A stretch of 39,227 bases of DNA from an uncultured Planctomycetaceae bacterium (GCA_903921605.1 CAIXQV010000111.1:1-39227), one strand, 5' to 3'. Counted from the stretch's first letter, positions 17,217-26,075 are shown. The notes: generated by a model from the letters alone, not told the origin. Made by a program: numbers and translations.

Positions 17217-17627
17217 ATGCGAATTCAAATGACCCCAAAAACTGTCCGAAGAATTCTTTCCGCTGACGGCTATCTCGATCTTGGCATGCCCGAGCGAGCA
17301 ATTGAAGAACTGGACCGAATCGAAGATGCCGGCCCTCTGGAAGGCCCTGTGCAACTTCTGCATGGAATCGCCCTGAAACAGACTCAGAACCATCGTGATG
17401 CAATCACCCATCTCGAAAAAGCAGCTCGGATCATGCCATCTCCGATTCGCCGGTTCGCATGGCGAGAATTGGTGGATGCCTACCGAGCCGTGGGCAGCGA
17501 CGCTCTTGCTGACATGGCTCAGAAGCTCGGCGGAGACGGCGAATTTCAACTAAAGATCAGCCTTCCGTTCGCGGACCTGACGCTAAACATTCCCACATCT
17601 TCGAAGGCAGCAATGCCCGGACTTTGA
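17217..17627 (+). CDS. Small helical-repeat (TPR-like) protein
   Basis: This 136-residue protein is predicted to be mostly helical. Residues 15-85 look like two to three TPR-like helix pairs: GYLDLGMPERAIEELDRIED, then LLHGIALKQTQNHRDAITHLEKAARI, then RFAWRELVDAYRAVG. The C-terminal part (about 105-136) is a hydrophobic strand segment followed by a polar tail. There is no signal peptide. I chose the ATG at 17217 because AACGGAG lies 8 bases upstream; a GTG at 17208 is within that ribosome-binding site. A candidate sigma-54 promoter precedes the gene, suggesting expression on demand. TPR-type repeats usually bind other proteins; the partner is unknown. Confidence 0.75.
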   Translation: MRIQMTPKTVRRILSADGYLDLGMPERAIEELDRIEDAGPLEGPVQLLHGIALKQTQNHRDAITHLEKAARIMPSPIRRFAWRELVDAYRAVGSDALADMAQKLGGDGEFQLKISLPFADLTLNIPTSSKAAMPGL

Positions 17628-17961
17628 GTGACCTAAGGATCGCGAAGATAGTTTCTATTCGGCCAAAACCGACCGAAAGAATAATGATCACTTGAACACA
17701 TCCCGTTAGGGTTTTTGGCACTAACATTCATCGGCACGATTTTCCGATTGATCATTCACAGTTGCCCTGGACTGCCGTATCTGGCCACTCCACGCATTCG
17801 TCTCATCCCTGCGCATGGCTCATCTGAACGAAAGGCCTATCCCCCGACCGGGGCTTTTCCGTATTCTTCATTCGTAGCAGTCTCGCCAGAACATCGATTC
17901 CTGCATCCTGAGGCAGGATCGGCGTGAGCTGCTGTGCCCATAGAATGGAGTCTTGCGGGCC
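17628..17961. other. Intergenic region before the LpoB-like gene
   Basis: These 334 bases hold a weak terminator-like element near 17831-17855 and no ORF with protein character. An internal inverted repeat (TCCTGC / GCAGGA, around 17900-17920) is too short to interpret. A promoter for the LpoB-like gene is expected here but was not clear. Confidence 0.4.
17831..17857 (+). terminator. Possible intrinsic terminator after the TPR-like gene
   Basis: AAAGGCCTATCCCC and GGGGCTTTT can pair through CCCC/GGGG and AAAG/CTTT, with a bulge of GCCTAT-type bases and a CGACC loop, followed by a short T-run. It lies about 200 bases after the stop of the TPR-like gene. The bulge makes it weaker than the other terminators in the window. 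Confidence 0.35.
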
Positions 17962-18642
17962 ATGCAACGTCGAAGAATGTTTCTCGCCGCGCTGTTGAAC
18001 AGTTCGGCTGTAGGCTTCATCAGCGGATGTCGCAACAAGCAGTACGCGCACGTACTAAAAAAAGATGACAAGGACATGGTTGGCAGCCATGTGGCCGGTG
18101 CCGAGACATGGAAACCGCTGATCGATGAATCCGTCGGTCGATTGCTGGCAAAGTCCTGCTCCACGGTCCACCAGGCATCCCACTCCACCGTCGAGGGTGA
18201 AGGGATTCCAATACGAACGGTCTGCTTCGTCGGCGTCGAAAATCGCAGCGCAGAAGAAATCGGCGACTTCAAAGAGCAGATCTACGAACACATTGATTCA
18301 CTCATCTCTCAGGATCCTCAGTTCAAGATGATCAGCCGACGTTACGTCGAAGCGGCGATGGGTGAATGCCGATGTCGGCCCGAGTCGCTTCTGCTTCCGG
18401 CCCGCCAACGCGAACTCCAGATGGCTCTGGAACGCGTTGACCAACCATTTGATTATCTCTTGTTCGCCAGTATCACTTCGGGCACAACCAACAGCAACGG
18501 TGACTACCAACGTGACTATTTGCTGACGCTGGAGTTGTTGGATATTCACACCGGCGAATCACAAAAAGACAGCGCCATGCTTCGCAAGGGTTACCACAAG
18601 GGATTCTTCGGTAAGCGCAAGCATTACGGCGAAGACGACTAG
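17962..18642 (+). CDS. LpoB-like lipoprotein (penicillin-binding-protein-activator family)
   Basis: This 226-residue lipoprotein has a basic N-terminus (MQRRRMF), a hydrophobic stretch and a lipobox FISGC with the lipidated Cys near residue 20. The body follows the LpoB/COG3417 pattern: a region around GAETWKPLIDESVGRLL, the strand IPIRTVCFVGVENRSAEEI (about 79-97), the helix EQIYEHIDSLISQ, FKMISRRYVEAAM, then FDYLLFASITSG and DYLLTLELLDIHTGES. LpoB in gammaproteobacteria is an outer-membrane lipoprotein that activates the class A penicillin-binding protein PBP1B. Whether this homologue acts the same way is unknown, because planctomycetes have an unusual peptidoglycan machinery. The C-terminal end is basic and rich in Lys and His. 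The next gene encodes a COG3014-like lipoprotein, the same pairing known in other phyla. A TTG at 17953 is an alternative start. Confidence 0.82.
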   Translation: MQRRRMFLAALLNSSAVGFISGCRNKQYAHVLKKDDKDMVGSHVAGAETWKPLIDESVGRLLAKSCSTVHQASHSTVEGEGIPIRTVCFVGVENRSAEEIGDFKEQIYEHIDSLISQDPQFKMISRRYVEAAMGECRCRPESLLLPARQRELQMALERVDQPFDYLLFASITSGTTNSNGDYQRDYLLTLELLDIHTGESQKDSAMLRKGYHKGFFGKRKHYGEDD

Positions 18643-18733
18643 TCGATTCGCAGCCAGCAGTATCGTCGCGGTCTGTTTTCATCAGGAAGAAAAGCGGTCG
18701 ACTCTCTGCAGGATTCCATCAAAGTTTTCAGCT

Positions 18734-20287
18734 ATGGACGATTCGAACTGCACCGTTCCGCAGTTGTTTCGCCGCCTCAGACCGTGGTCTCTTGCGGCGT
18801 TGGGGATCGTTTCTTGCCTGAACTCCGGATGTCAAACGTGGCAGAAGTCTCACGAATCGGCAATCTCCAACTTTGGAGCAGGTGATCTCGAGCTTTCAAA
18901 ATCTGCTCTCACGGATTCACAAAAATCACTCCGAGCGGAAAAGAAGCTGCTTGAGCTGGATCAGGCAATACTTGAACTGGCGAGTGGTGACATTCGACAA
19001 GCCGAAGGCCGATTTCGCAACCTCCGCCACGAACTGGAGTTCCTTGAACAAAAGGACGTGACGGAACAAGCCTCGTCCATGTTGATGGACAGCCGGGCCG
19101 TTGCATATTCCGGCCGTGACTTTGAACGCCGCATGGTTCTTAACATGGCGTTGTTGACGAGTGTATTTGGTGACGGACAAGACTCGTTTGCCTATTCGCT
19201 GCAGGTCACGGAGGCTGCGGCAAAACGACGAGAAGCGATCGCGGCAAAACTGGACAAAGACACCAGTTCAAACCACCTTGCTGAAAGTCACGATACGACT
19301 CTTCCGGCTTCAAATATATCGCCAGCAGGTTTTGTCGCTAATGTATCGCAAGGTTCGTTAGCGGTCCCAACATCGTCGCTCGATCAGCCGTTGGCACTGA
19401 GTTCTTATCTTGCTGCTGCAGTGCAGTCTGAATCCCCCACACGATACCAGGAGACAGAATCCGCGATTACCGATATCGGATATTGGAATCCCACGTTCCT
19501 GCGTCATGACAAAACATCGTCGGGCGGCGAGTTCGGGACGCGTTGCGAACCAGGAAATGGCACCTTACACGTTATTGCCTTCGTCGGAAAATCACCGCGT
19601 TGGATTTCCGAATCAGCTGAACCAACCTCAGCAGCGCTTTTGATTGCCGACCGAATCATTAGTGCTACGGGGAAACATACGCTGCCTCCGACAATTGCCT
19701 CTGTAAAGATCGCGAAGCCTGAACCTGCCGGATATCTTCTTCCCACGGGCAGTTTGCGGTGCATTGTTGGGCCATCGAGTTCGGCACCTCAACAGGTTGC
19801 GGCTTCACCACTGACCTTTTCAACAGTCGTTGACATGCACGAAGTCGCTCAGGCCTCATATAACGAACACCGGGATCAGGAGATCGCAGCAGCCATTACT
19901 CGCCGAGTCATGAAGAAGGGCGCCGTTTACGTTCTCAAAGAGACGCAGAATATTCATCGCAACTCTTTGGTCGACCTCGGAATAAATGTGGCCGGCATTG
20001 CGTGGGAAGCCATGGAGAAGGCCGACACTCGGTCATGGAGAATGCTGCCCGGACGAATCGATATTGCCCGCACAGAATTACCAGCGGGGCAATGGACAAC
20101 CAAACTTCAGATCACAGGCTACGGGACAACCGGTCATCTCTCATCGGTTCCCATTCACATCGCTGACGGACGCAATACGTATATCCTGTGCATCATTCCG
20201 GAAAGAGACTTTACGGGCAACATTCTGGTCGGCGGTGCGGACAATCATGTCGTTCCCGCCAGCAACGTCGTCTCTGAGACCAACTGA
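18734..20287 (+). CDS. COG3014-like lipoprotein adjacent to LpoB-like gene
   Basis: This 517-residue lipoprotein has a signal peptide with lipobox LNSGC (Cys33). Residues about 45-200 are helical, with repeat-like periodicity (AISNFGAGDLELSKSAL, AILELASGDIRQAEGRFRNL, then SRAVAYSGRDFERRMVLNMALL). A variable linker follows. The C-terminal ~250 residues are beta-rich and include LHVIAFVGKSPRWISESAEP, VDMHEVAQASYNEHRDQEIAAAITRRVMKKGAVYVL and a final Ig-like segment ending ILCIIPERDF. This helix-then-'GxxPxW'-then-'aaITRrvmKkg' order is what I recall for COG3014 proteins, which occur beside LpoB (COG3417) genes. The match is by recall, not alignment. Its function is unknown; co-location suggests work at the envelope with the LpoB-like protein. 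Confidence 0.65.
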   Translation: MDDSNCTVPQLFRRLRPWSLAALGIVSCLNSGCQTWQKSHESAISNFGAGDLELSKSALTDSQKSLRAEKKLLELDQAILELASGDIRQAEGRFRNLRHELEFLEQKDVTEQASSMLMDSRAVAYSGRDFERRMVLNMALLTSVFGDGQDSFAYSLQVTEAAAKRREAIAAKLDKDTSSNHLAESHDTTLPASNISPAGFVANVSQGSLAVPTSSLDQPLALSSYLAAAVQSESPTRYQETESAITDIGYWNPTFLRHDKTSSGGEFGTRCEPGNGTLHVIAFVGKSPRWISESAEPTSAALLIADRIISATGKHTLPPTIASVKIAKPEPAGYLLPTGSLRCIVGPSSSAPQQVAASPLTFSTVVDMHEVAQASYNEHRDQEIAAAITRRVMKKGAVYVLKETQNIHRNSLVDLGINVAGIAWEAMEKADTRSWRMLPGRIDIARTELPAGQWTTKLQITGYGTTGHLSSVPIHIADGRNTYILCIIPERDFTGNILVGGADNHVVPASNVVSETN

Positions 20288-20394
20288 TTCCTCTTCGTGG
20301 CGAAACATATCATTCGCTGCTTACGACGCGCCGTTTCGGAAGGCAGAGACCAGTCACACTCTGCATCTGCATCCTCAAACTCATCCGGCGACAG

Positions 20395-21351
20395 TCATTG
20401 GCGATTCTCAGCCTGACGACGAATCTCAGCCTGGGCCTTCCTGAGTCTTTCAGGCCAGACAAACTCAGGCGCCTTTGATGGATCATATCCGTTCAGGTGT
20501 CCGTTCAGCCGAGTCACTGGCTTTGTATATCGCAGCTCGGTGTCTCCGAAAACCTCGCGGCACAATGCGGCCAGCTCAGGATCATAATCAAGCAGCTCGT
20601 CTCGAGTATTCACATGGTTGTGGTCGTGATCGTCTTCTCGATTATTATCAAACCACGACTGCACACCTTCGGCAAAGTACTCGTGATGATTCACCGAGGC
20701 ATACTTGCCTTTCCAAAGTCCGGCCGACATCGCTTTCTGATAAGCGGCCTTCAGCCGAACATCGAAGGTTGGATCAACATTCAGCATTCCACGAAGATGA
20801 ATGTTGTGGGCAAACTCATGAATCAGAATGCATTCAGCCTCATAGGGATCACCCTTGTAGCCGAGAATGTTCTCTTCCCCACAGGAACAATACGGATCCG
20901 TTTCTGAGCCCCCCATTCCTCTGGCTCGCGCATCCCAGAAGTCGACTGCTGAAATCCCATCGGCTTCGCGGCCATCACCCGCTGGATCACCCAGCCATTT
21001 CCACTCAGGCAAGTCCGTGGTGTATTCGTTCCACGCAATGATGCTTATTCGAGAGCCACTCTTGATCATGGCATCTTTGACATCAGGACGCTTCGCCAAC
21101 ATCAAATCGATCAGATAAGCCGCTTCGAGCAGCGCACGATCATCGACCGACTTTGAAGCGACAATCGGATAACCACTCGCACTGACGAACTTCGAATAGT
21201 AGTCCGGAATCTTAAGTTTCGACGGTGGCGAAGACACGACGTGCTTCTTTTCGTCCGCAGAAAAGACCGGAAACGAAAGCAGAGCAATCCACAACATCGC
21301 AAGCACGGTGCGGAATACTTTTGGAGGTAAGCCCAACTGCAAACCGAACAT
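20395..21351 (-). CDS. Secreted zinc metallopeptidase (HExxH)
   Basis: This is a 318-residue exported protein. Counted from the ATG at 21351, the signal peptide is about 1-32 (hydrophobic VLAMLWIALLSFPVFSA). The mature part carries the zinc-binding HEFAH motif at about 178-182, with catalytic Glu179. A downstream HHEYFAEGVQSWFD segment probably supplies the third ligand, about 45 residues after the motif. A CSCGEEN segment just before HExxH may form a disulfide. The pattern (HExxH with a later EYFAEGVQSWF) is shared by a group of putative metallopeptidases of bacteria and eukaryotes whose substrates are unknown. A GTG start at 21366 is possible, but GGAAGG lies just upstream of the ATG. The gene converges on the COG3014-like gene. 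Confidence 0.82.
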   Translation of the reverse strand: MFGLQLGLPPKVFRTVLAMLWIALLSFPVFSADEKKHVVSSPPSKLKIPDYYSKFVSASGYPIVASKSVDDRALLEAAYLIDLMLAKRPDVKDAMIKSGSRISIIAWNEYTTDLPEWKWLGDPAGDGREADGISAVDFWDARARGMGGSETDPYCSCGEENILGYKGDPYEAECILIHEFAHNIHLRGMLNVDPTFDVRLKAAYQKAMSAGLWKGKYASVNHHEYFAEGVQSWFDNNREDDHDHNHVNTRDELLDYDPELAALCREVFGDTELRYTKPVTRLNGHLNGYDPSKAPEFVWPERLRKAQAEIRRQAENRQ

Positions 21352-21421
21352 AGCGGCCTTCCCCACCGACTATTAGCCAATATCGGATGAGCCTGGTGCT
21401 TCGTCAAATCTACAGTGTGGT

Positions 21422-21477
21422 GTCGGATGGGCATTCTTGCCCGTCGCAGGTTTGTCGGACAAGAATGTCTAACCTAC
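21422..21477. repeat. Small inverted-repeat element with paired hairpins
   Basis: Two short hairpins lie head to head: GGGCATTCTTGCCC and GGACAAGAATGTC. Their loops (ATTCTT and AAGAAT) are complementary, so the whole unit is a larger imperfect inverted repeat running from GTCGGATG to TAACCTAC. Its right half resembles a dispersed planctomycetal repeat of the type GTCGGACAAGAATGTCCGAC that I recall from other genomes. It lies in the 164-base gap between the metallopeptidase and DUF1573 genes, both on the minus strand. Confidence 0.55.
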
Positions 21478-21515
21478 GTTTTCAGGCCTGACAAAGCACT
21501 GGTATTGTCGCCGGA

Positions 21516-22538
21516 TTAGTTGGCAATAGACCCACTGACGTTGAACTTCAGGACATCTTCACGACCCTGAATCTTGACGATCATCTCTTCGCTGAACTTG
21601 CCGACCTTCTCAGGAGCCGTGAACTTCATCTCCACGATCTGCAGCTTGTTCTCTTTTTCACTCATTTTGACTTCAAAACAATCCTGCATCTGCTGGCAGT
21701 CGACATCCTGAATCAGGAAAGGCTTGTTGCCCTGGAGAATGACTTTCACAATGGTCGTTTCACCCGGCTTCAAGGGCACCAACTGGCCCTTGCTGTTTCG
21801 CACGGCAATGTCAGGAGTTGTGATGCGAATATCGGGGACCACAGTTGCCAAGGTAATCAATGGCACGTTTGGATGAGCCGCATCATCGGTCACAAGTGTA
21901 ATGATATCGCGAAACCGCCCTGGCTTTGTTTTTGGATCCAGAGTCACCTCAAGGTCGTAAACAACATTCCCGCCGCTCCGAGAAATCTCTTTCACAACAC
22001 CAGACAGGTCTTTTCCTGGAAACTTAACATCTCGGATGTTCCAGTCAGGGCGTCCTGCGTAGGCAATGCGAACCGTCTTTTTGCCACCACTCAGGAAGTC
22101 GAGCGAACCAAAATCCACGCTGCTCGGTTCGAACACGATATCGGTTCGGATGTAGGCAGAAATCGGGACTCGCACTTCCGCGAATTGCGGTGAGTCGAAG
22201 TAGATCGACAGCGAGGTATCGCGTTGACCTTTGAAGGAACGAGTATTCATTCGCACTTCAATAAACGTCTTCTCACCCGGCTGCAGCAATGTTTTGCCCG
22301 GGGCGCTTGCCTCAGCACATCGACAAGCTGTGGACCAACTGGAAATATGCAGAGTGGCCTGCGTTGAGTTTTCGATGCTGACAACCTGCACCGCCTCCGC
22401 GCCTGTCGCGATAACGCCGAACTCAAGCTTCCTTTTGTCAACGAGTGCATCAGCCCAGCTACCCTGTGCGAACAGAGAGGGACTAAGCAGTATTAAGCCC
22501 ATGACAACAACAGTTGACCGACAAATGTTCCCCAACAT
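21516..22538 (-). CDS. DUF1573 exported protein
   Basis: This 340-residue protein has a signal peptide (MLGNICRSTVVVMGLILLSPSLFAQG, cleavage near residue 25). Residues about 30-120 form the DUF1573 Ig-like domain (LEFGVIATGAEAVQVVSIENSTQATLHISS, with the Cys-Arg-Cys in STACRCAEAS). A second similar beta-sandwich starts near FEPSSVDFGSLDFLSGGKKTVRI, and a third C-terminal one near 215-340. There is no lipobox, unlike the other DUF1573 protein in this window at 11776-13008, so this one is probably free in the periplasm. The frame extends to 22610, but the ATG at 22538 has an AGGTG ribosome-binding site and a well-formed signal peptide. Function is unknown; the domain likely binds other envelope components. 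Confidence 0.87.
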   Translation of the reverse strand: MLGNICRSTVVVMGLILLSPSLFAQGSWADALVDKRKLEFGVIATGAEAVQVVSIENSTQATLHISSWSTACRCAEASAPGKTLLQPGEKTFIEVRMNTRSFKGQRDTSLSIYFDSPQFAEVRVPISAYIRTDIVFEPSSVDFGSLDFLSGGKKTVRIAYAGRPDWNIRDVKFPGKDLSGVVKEISRSGGNVVYDLEVTLDPKTKPGRFRDIITLVTDDAAHPNVPLITLATVVPDIRITTPDIAVRNSKGQLVPLKPGETTIVKVILQGNKPFLIQDVDCQQMQDCFEVKMSEKENKLQIVEMKFTAPEKVGKFSEEMIVKIQGREDVLKFNVSGSIAN

Positions 22539-23203
22539 TTTTCTGCACCTGCTCAAGAAAGCTTCCAGACCGAAGTGCCTGGGATATCCATCCCCCATCC
22601 TTCGCTTCATCCACGGAAATCCCCATTTCCGGCGTCATCATGTCATGACAATCGCATTCGACAAGAGGTCGAACTGCGTTTCAGCAATGATTCCTAAAGC
22701 CTCCCGAAGACTTCATCACCACTTTCCAGATCAGGAAACTGGCGGGAAAACCCCTGGAGCGATTGCAATTTGGAGCGGCCATGCCTGCCGCAGAATCGGC
22801 GAAGAACCCGCATAAACATTAGATCCCCACAAGCTTTATGTCAATCCGCATCTTTTCGTGAAGATTCTACCGGCTCGGTAAAACGTACCGCGCAGACAAG
22901 CCAACGCAACACTAACCTCAAACGCCCCACCCAATGCATCTTCACCAGAATAACATTCTACACTCGCAATCCATTGGAAGTTCTCAGATAGCCACTGCAC
23001 CAGTCTGAGAAAAGCAGGCGACTTGAAGTAGGCGGGCCCCGAGAGGCTGAACTGTGGACACTTTCCTGGTGAACAACGTTTTTCCTGAAAATCATTTACA
23101 TTTAAGACGCAGCAGGTCTGCTCTCACATCCACCTCTGGCAATGTGAACTTCTGAAAATCTCATCATAGACCGGTCGCATACCTCTCCTGACGAGTCCTT
23201 AAC
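22539..23203. other. Intergenic region, 665 bases, no gene found
   Basis: This divergent gap lies between the minus-strand DUF1573 gene and the plus-strand metzincin gene. Open frames exist (22231-22815 on the plus strand runs mostly over the DUF1573 gene), but none has recognisable protein character. No tRNA, terminator or long repeat is evident. It presumably holds two divergent promoters. Confidence 0.5.
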
Positions 23204-24484
23204 ATGCATCGTCCCATTCTGCATGCAGCTGTTACACTGCTCCTGATATTCTGTTTCAGCGAAACGGCCTCGGCCCAAAAGGCGGCCGCCAGCCGCAAGC
23301 ACTACTTTCCTCCCGAGCATATTTCCGTAATGCCCGTCGTGTTTACGCCGAGGGGCGAAAAGACGCCGGACAGAGAACTCGACGCAGTTGTGCTCCGACA
23401 TTTGAAATGGACACAGCGTCGGTACGGAGAACTTCTGGGAACGACCTTTGAGATCGAGCATAAGGTTCGGCGAGTTCGCGGGGCAAAGACTCTGGAGGAA
23501 TACCGCAAACGTGATGGCGACGCGGTAATGGATTTCGCGGCAGAACTGCTGAAGGAGTTTGGCTATAGCCGCTTCAACTGCCCGCACATATTTCTGATCG
23601 TGGTGGTGAACCCCAAAGACGATTGGCCACTCGGTGTAGGCTGTGTGTTCAATGGCGGCTACAACACCGGTGGCGGAGCTACGATGATGTCGACCGACGC
23701 CTTTGTGAAGAAGCCCAACGCTCAATCAACACTTGAACATGAACTCGGCCACACTTTCGGCCTTCCACATGTTAGTTCGTATGGGATTGAAATGAACGGC
23801 AACAACCCGTCCATGATGTCCTATAACCCAGCACACTGGAGTCGAGGATTCGAGTCGTCACTGCAGCCGGCCACGTTTATTCCGGAAGACATTCGCGGAC
23901 TGGCTTTGAATGATCGAGCGATCCCGAATCTTGAGTTCTCAGAGACCAAAGACGTACCCACTGACTATAAGTTGTTCTGGACTCCAATGCCGTTCGGGGC
24001 AGTCAAACTGAATGGCCAACCGGATTATGCCATTGAAGTGAAGAGCAATGCCGGAGCCGCGTTCAATTCAAAGCTTGAAAGCTGCGTCGTTGGCCATCTT
24101 CGATCAAGCCCCGGCCCGACGCTCTACTACGACGCAGGATCCATGTGGCACTCGGAACCGGTTGAGGGAAACGTGACACTTGACCTGACGTTTCCGTTTC
24201 CCGTGGAGCTGACCAGAATTCGACTCTACTCCGGACACAGCGGGCAATACCATCCCGTCAAAGCTTTTTCAGTCTCCGTCCCGACGGCCACCGGAAGCCA
24301 GAATTCCCTGGCAAATCATGAGTTGAAATCCTTCGACGGCGAAGTCACCTTTCCTGCAACCGAGTCTCAGCGGTGGCATCTGGAAATGACTCCGGGCGAA
24401 TCGAAAACCATCGTCCTTCGCGGCCTGCGTTTCTACTCCGGCAAGACGGAAATATTCCCGCCTCAACTGTGCCTTGTGGAATAA
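23204..24484 (+). CDS. Secreted metzincin-type zinc metallopeptidase with C-terminal beta-sandwich
   Basis: This 426-residue exported protein has a signal peptide (AAVTLLLIFCFSETASAQ, cleavage near residue 25). The catalytic domain (about 35-260) has the full metzincin signature HELGHTFGLPH: His179, Glu180, His183, Gly186 and His189. A Met-turn lies downstream (PSMMSYNPAHW, Met204 or Met205). Extended metzincin zinc ligands are thus all present, and the enzyme should be active. Residues about 290-425 look like a discoidin/F5-8-type or galactose-binding-like beta-sandwich (VTLDLTFPFPVELTRIRLYSGHSGQYHPVKAFSV), suggesting attachment to a glycan or cell surface. I find no ribosome-binding site of note before the ATG. 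It is unlike the HEFAH metallopeptidase at 20395-21351, so the two are not recent duplicates. Confidence 0.88.
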   Translation: MHRPILHAAVTLLLIFCFSETASAQKAAASRKHYFPPEHISVMPVVFTPRGEKTPDRELDAVVLRHLKWTQRRYGELLGTTFEIEHKVRRVRGAKTLEEYRKRDGDAVMDFAAELLKEFGYSRFNCPHIFLIVVVNPKDDWPLGVGCVFNGGYNTGGGATMMSTDAFVKKPNAQSTLEHELGHTFGLPHVSSYGIEMNGNNPSMMSYNPAHWSRGFESSLQPATFIPEDIRGLALNDRAIPNLEFSETKDVPTDYKLFWTPMPFGAVKLNGQPDYAIEVKSNAGAAFNSKLESCVVGHLRSSPGPTLYYDAGSMWHSEPVEGNVTLDLTFPFPVELTRIRLYSGHSGQYHPVKAFSVSVPTATGSQNSLANHELKSFDGEVTFPATESQRWHLEMTPGESKTIVLRGLRFYSGKTEIFPPQLCLVE

Positions 24485-24551
24485 GTCAGAGTCGCCCCAC
24501 GGACGATAACGGGAACTTACTGCATGCTGATGTTCTTCCCTTGGCTGGCTA

Positions 24552-25997
24552 TTAACTCAGAATCTCGCTGACAATCCTCGCGGGGCGGTTCGCCGTGATC
24601 ACCTGAGGCTGACCATTGTGATGAAAAATCACCTGAGAATGATCCAGCCCAAACAGCGACATGAGCGTTGCCTGGTAGTCGTTGGGTGTGACGACATTCT
24701 CCACAGCTTTGTGTCCGAACTCATCGGTCGCACCATAGGCTAAGCCACCTTTGAATCCGCCTCCGGCCATCCAGATGCTGAAGCCCTGACCATTATGATC
24801 ACGACCGGCCGCTGCGGGATCGCCCATGACCTGAGTCACCGGGAGCCGGCCAATTTCTCCTCCCCAATGCACGATCGTGGAATCCAGCATGCCACGTTGC
24901 TTTAAGTCTTTCACCAGAGCCGCCGCAGGCTGATCAACTCGCTTGCAGACAGCGGGCAGGGCAGTGCGGATACTTCCATGGTTGTCCCAAGGCTGACCTC
25001 CAAGGAATAATTGAATGAACCGAACACCTCGCTCCACAAGTCGACGAGCAATCAAGCAGCGAGTTCCATACTCGCGAGTTGCATCCTGATCGATTCCATA
25101 CATGGCCTGAGTTGCCTGGGTCTCTTTACTGATGTCCAGTGCTTCGGTGGCGGCCGTCTGCATTCTGGCAGCAAGTTCGTAACTGGCGATACGAGCTTCC
25201 AGATCCGGATCTCCTCCGCTCTGCTCAAGATGTCTTTGGTTTAACTTCTGCAACAGGGCAAGATTCTGTTGTTGCAGAGTTCCTTTGAGATGCGACGGAG
25301 CTGCCAGATTCAGAATTCGAGGTTCCTTGGGTCGAAGTACGGTCCCCTGAAACAACGGCGGCATGAAGCCATTGGACCAGTTGTTGACTCCATCAACCGG
25401 ATGACCATCCGGATCTGTCATGACCATATACGCCGGAAGATCCTGAGTTTCAGACCCCAACGCGTATAGGAGCCATGAAGCCAAATGAGGACGCCCGAGA
25501 ACGCCTGGAATCCCACCATGGAAGTAACGGATCGAGACTTCATGTCCGTTCGCGCCGGTGTGCATGCTGCGAATCAGACAGATATCGTCAACGATCTCAG
25601 CAGTATGCGGAAGCAGTTCGGAGATCTCCGTTCCACACTGCCCATGCTTCCGAAACTTGAAAGGGCTTCCCAGCAGTTTCTTGCTGGCCTGATTCACGAA
25701 GCTGAATGCGACATCCCCGGTGTAGTCTGTGCCGTCATACTTTGACAGCTCCGGCTTTGGATCCGTCAGATCCATATGCGATGGACCGCCATGCTGAAAC
25801 ATGGAAATCATCGCGCGAGCTTTCGCGGGATGTTGAGGTTGCCGCATATGCAGATCTGTGACCGGCTTTTGCTTGATCACCGGAGGAACCGCCTGCAGCC
25901 CTTCCTGTCGCATCAGCCACGCGAGAGCGACAGAGCCAATTCCCATGGCATTGTTCTGCAAAAACTCACGGCGTGAGAATGGATCTATTGGATTCAT
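24552..25997 (-). CDS. DUF1501 protein with Tat-type signal
   Basis: This 481-residue protein belongs to the DUF1501 family, which has a sulfatase/alkaline-phosphatase-like fold and is greatly expanded in planctomycetes. Starting at the ATG at 25997 gives MNPIDPFSRREFLQNNAMGIGSVALAWLM, a twin-arginine signal (SRREFLQ). Family blocks follow: AKARAMISMFQHGGPSHMDLTDPKPEL, GHEVSIRYFHGGIPGVLGRPHLASWLLYALG, GVRFIQLFLGGQPWDNHGSI, DSTIVHWGGEIGRLPVTQ and a GRDHNGQGFSIWMAGGG block. These supply the Asp/His metal ligands of the fold. The frame runs on to 26090, but that extension is made from a G/C-rich tandem repeat and lacks a signal. It lies downstream of the PSCyt1/DUF1549/DUF1553 gene on the same strand, the standard pairing. 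Its enzymatic role is unproven. Confidence 0.92.
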   Translation of the reverse strand: MNPIDPFSRREFLQNNAMGIGSVALAWLMRQEGLQAVPPVIKQKPVTDLHMRQPQHPAKARAMISMFQHGGPSHMDLTDPKPELSKYDGTDYTGDVAFSFVNQASKKLLGSPFKFRKHGQCGTEISELLPHTAEIVDDICLIRSMHTGANGHEVSIRYFHGGIPGVLGRPHLASWLLYALGSETQDLPAYMVMTDPDGHPVDGVNNWSNGFMPPLFQGTVLRPKEPRILNLAAPSHLKGTLQQQNLALLQKLNQRHLEQSGGDPDLEARIASYELAARMQTAATEALDISKETQATQAMYGIDQDATREYGTRCLIARRLVERGVRFIQLFLGGQPWDNHGSIRTALPAVCKRVDQPAAALVKDLKQRGMLDSTIVHWGGEIGRLPVTQVMGDPAAAGRDHNGQGFSIWMAGGGFKGGLAYGATDEFGHKAVENVVTPNDYQATLMSLFGLDHSQVIFHHNGQPQVITANRPARIVSEILS

Positions 25998-26037
25998 AGG
26001 AATGGCTTTGAGGCAGGATGAGGAGGAATGAAAACAG

Positions 26038-26075
26038 GGCAGCAGGGAGGCAGGGAGGCAGGCGGCGAAATTCGA
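26038..26075. repeat. Short G-rich tandem repeat (GGCAGGGA unit)
   Basis: GCAGCAGGGAGGCAGGGAGG continues into another copy of the GGCAGGGA-type 8-base unit in the gap upstream of the DUF1501 gene. On the minus strand it reads CCTCCCTGCCTCCCTG. It is probably a local slippage product. Confidence 0.4.

Noticed and set aside
22231..22815. 194-codon plus-strand frame overlapping the DUF1573 gene start
   Set aside because: It is mostly antisense to the DUF1573 signal peptide and first domain, and lacks protein-like character beyond it.
23102..23725. 207-codon minus-strand frame
   Set aside because: It is antisense to the metzincin gene, whose zinc-binding motif and signal peptide are clear.
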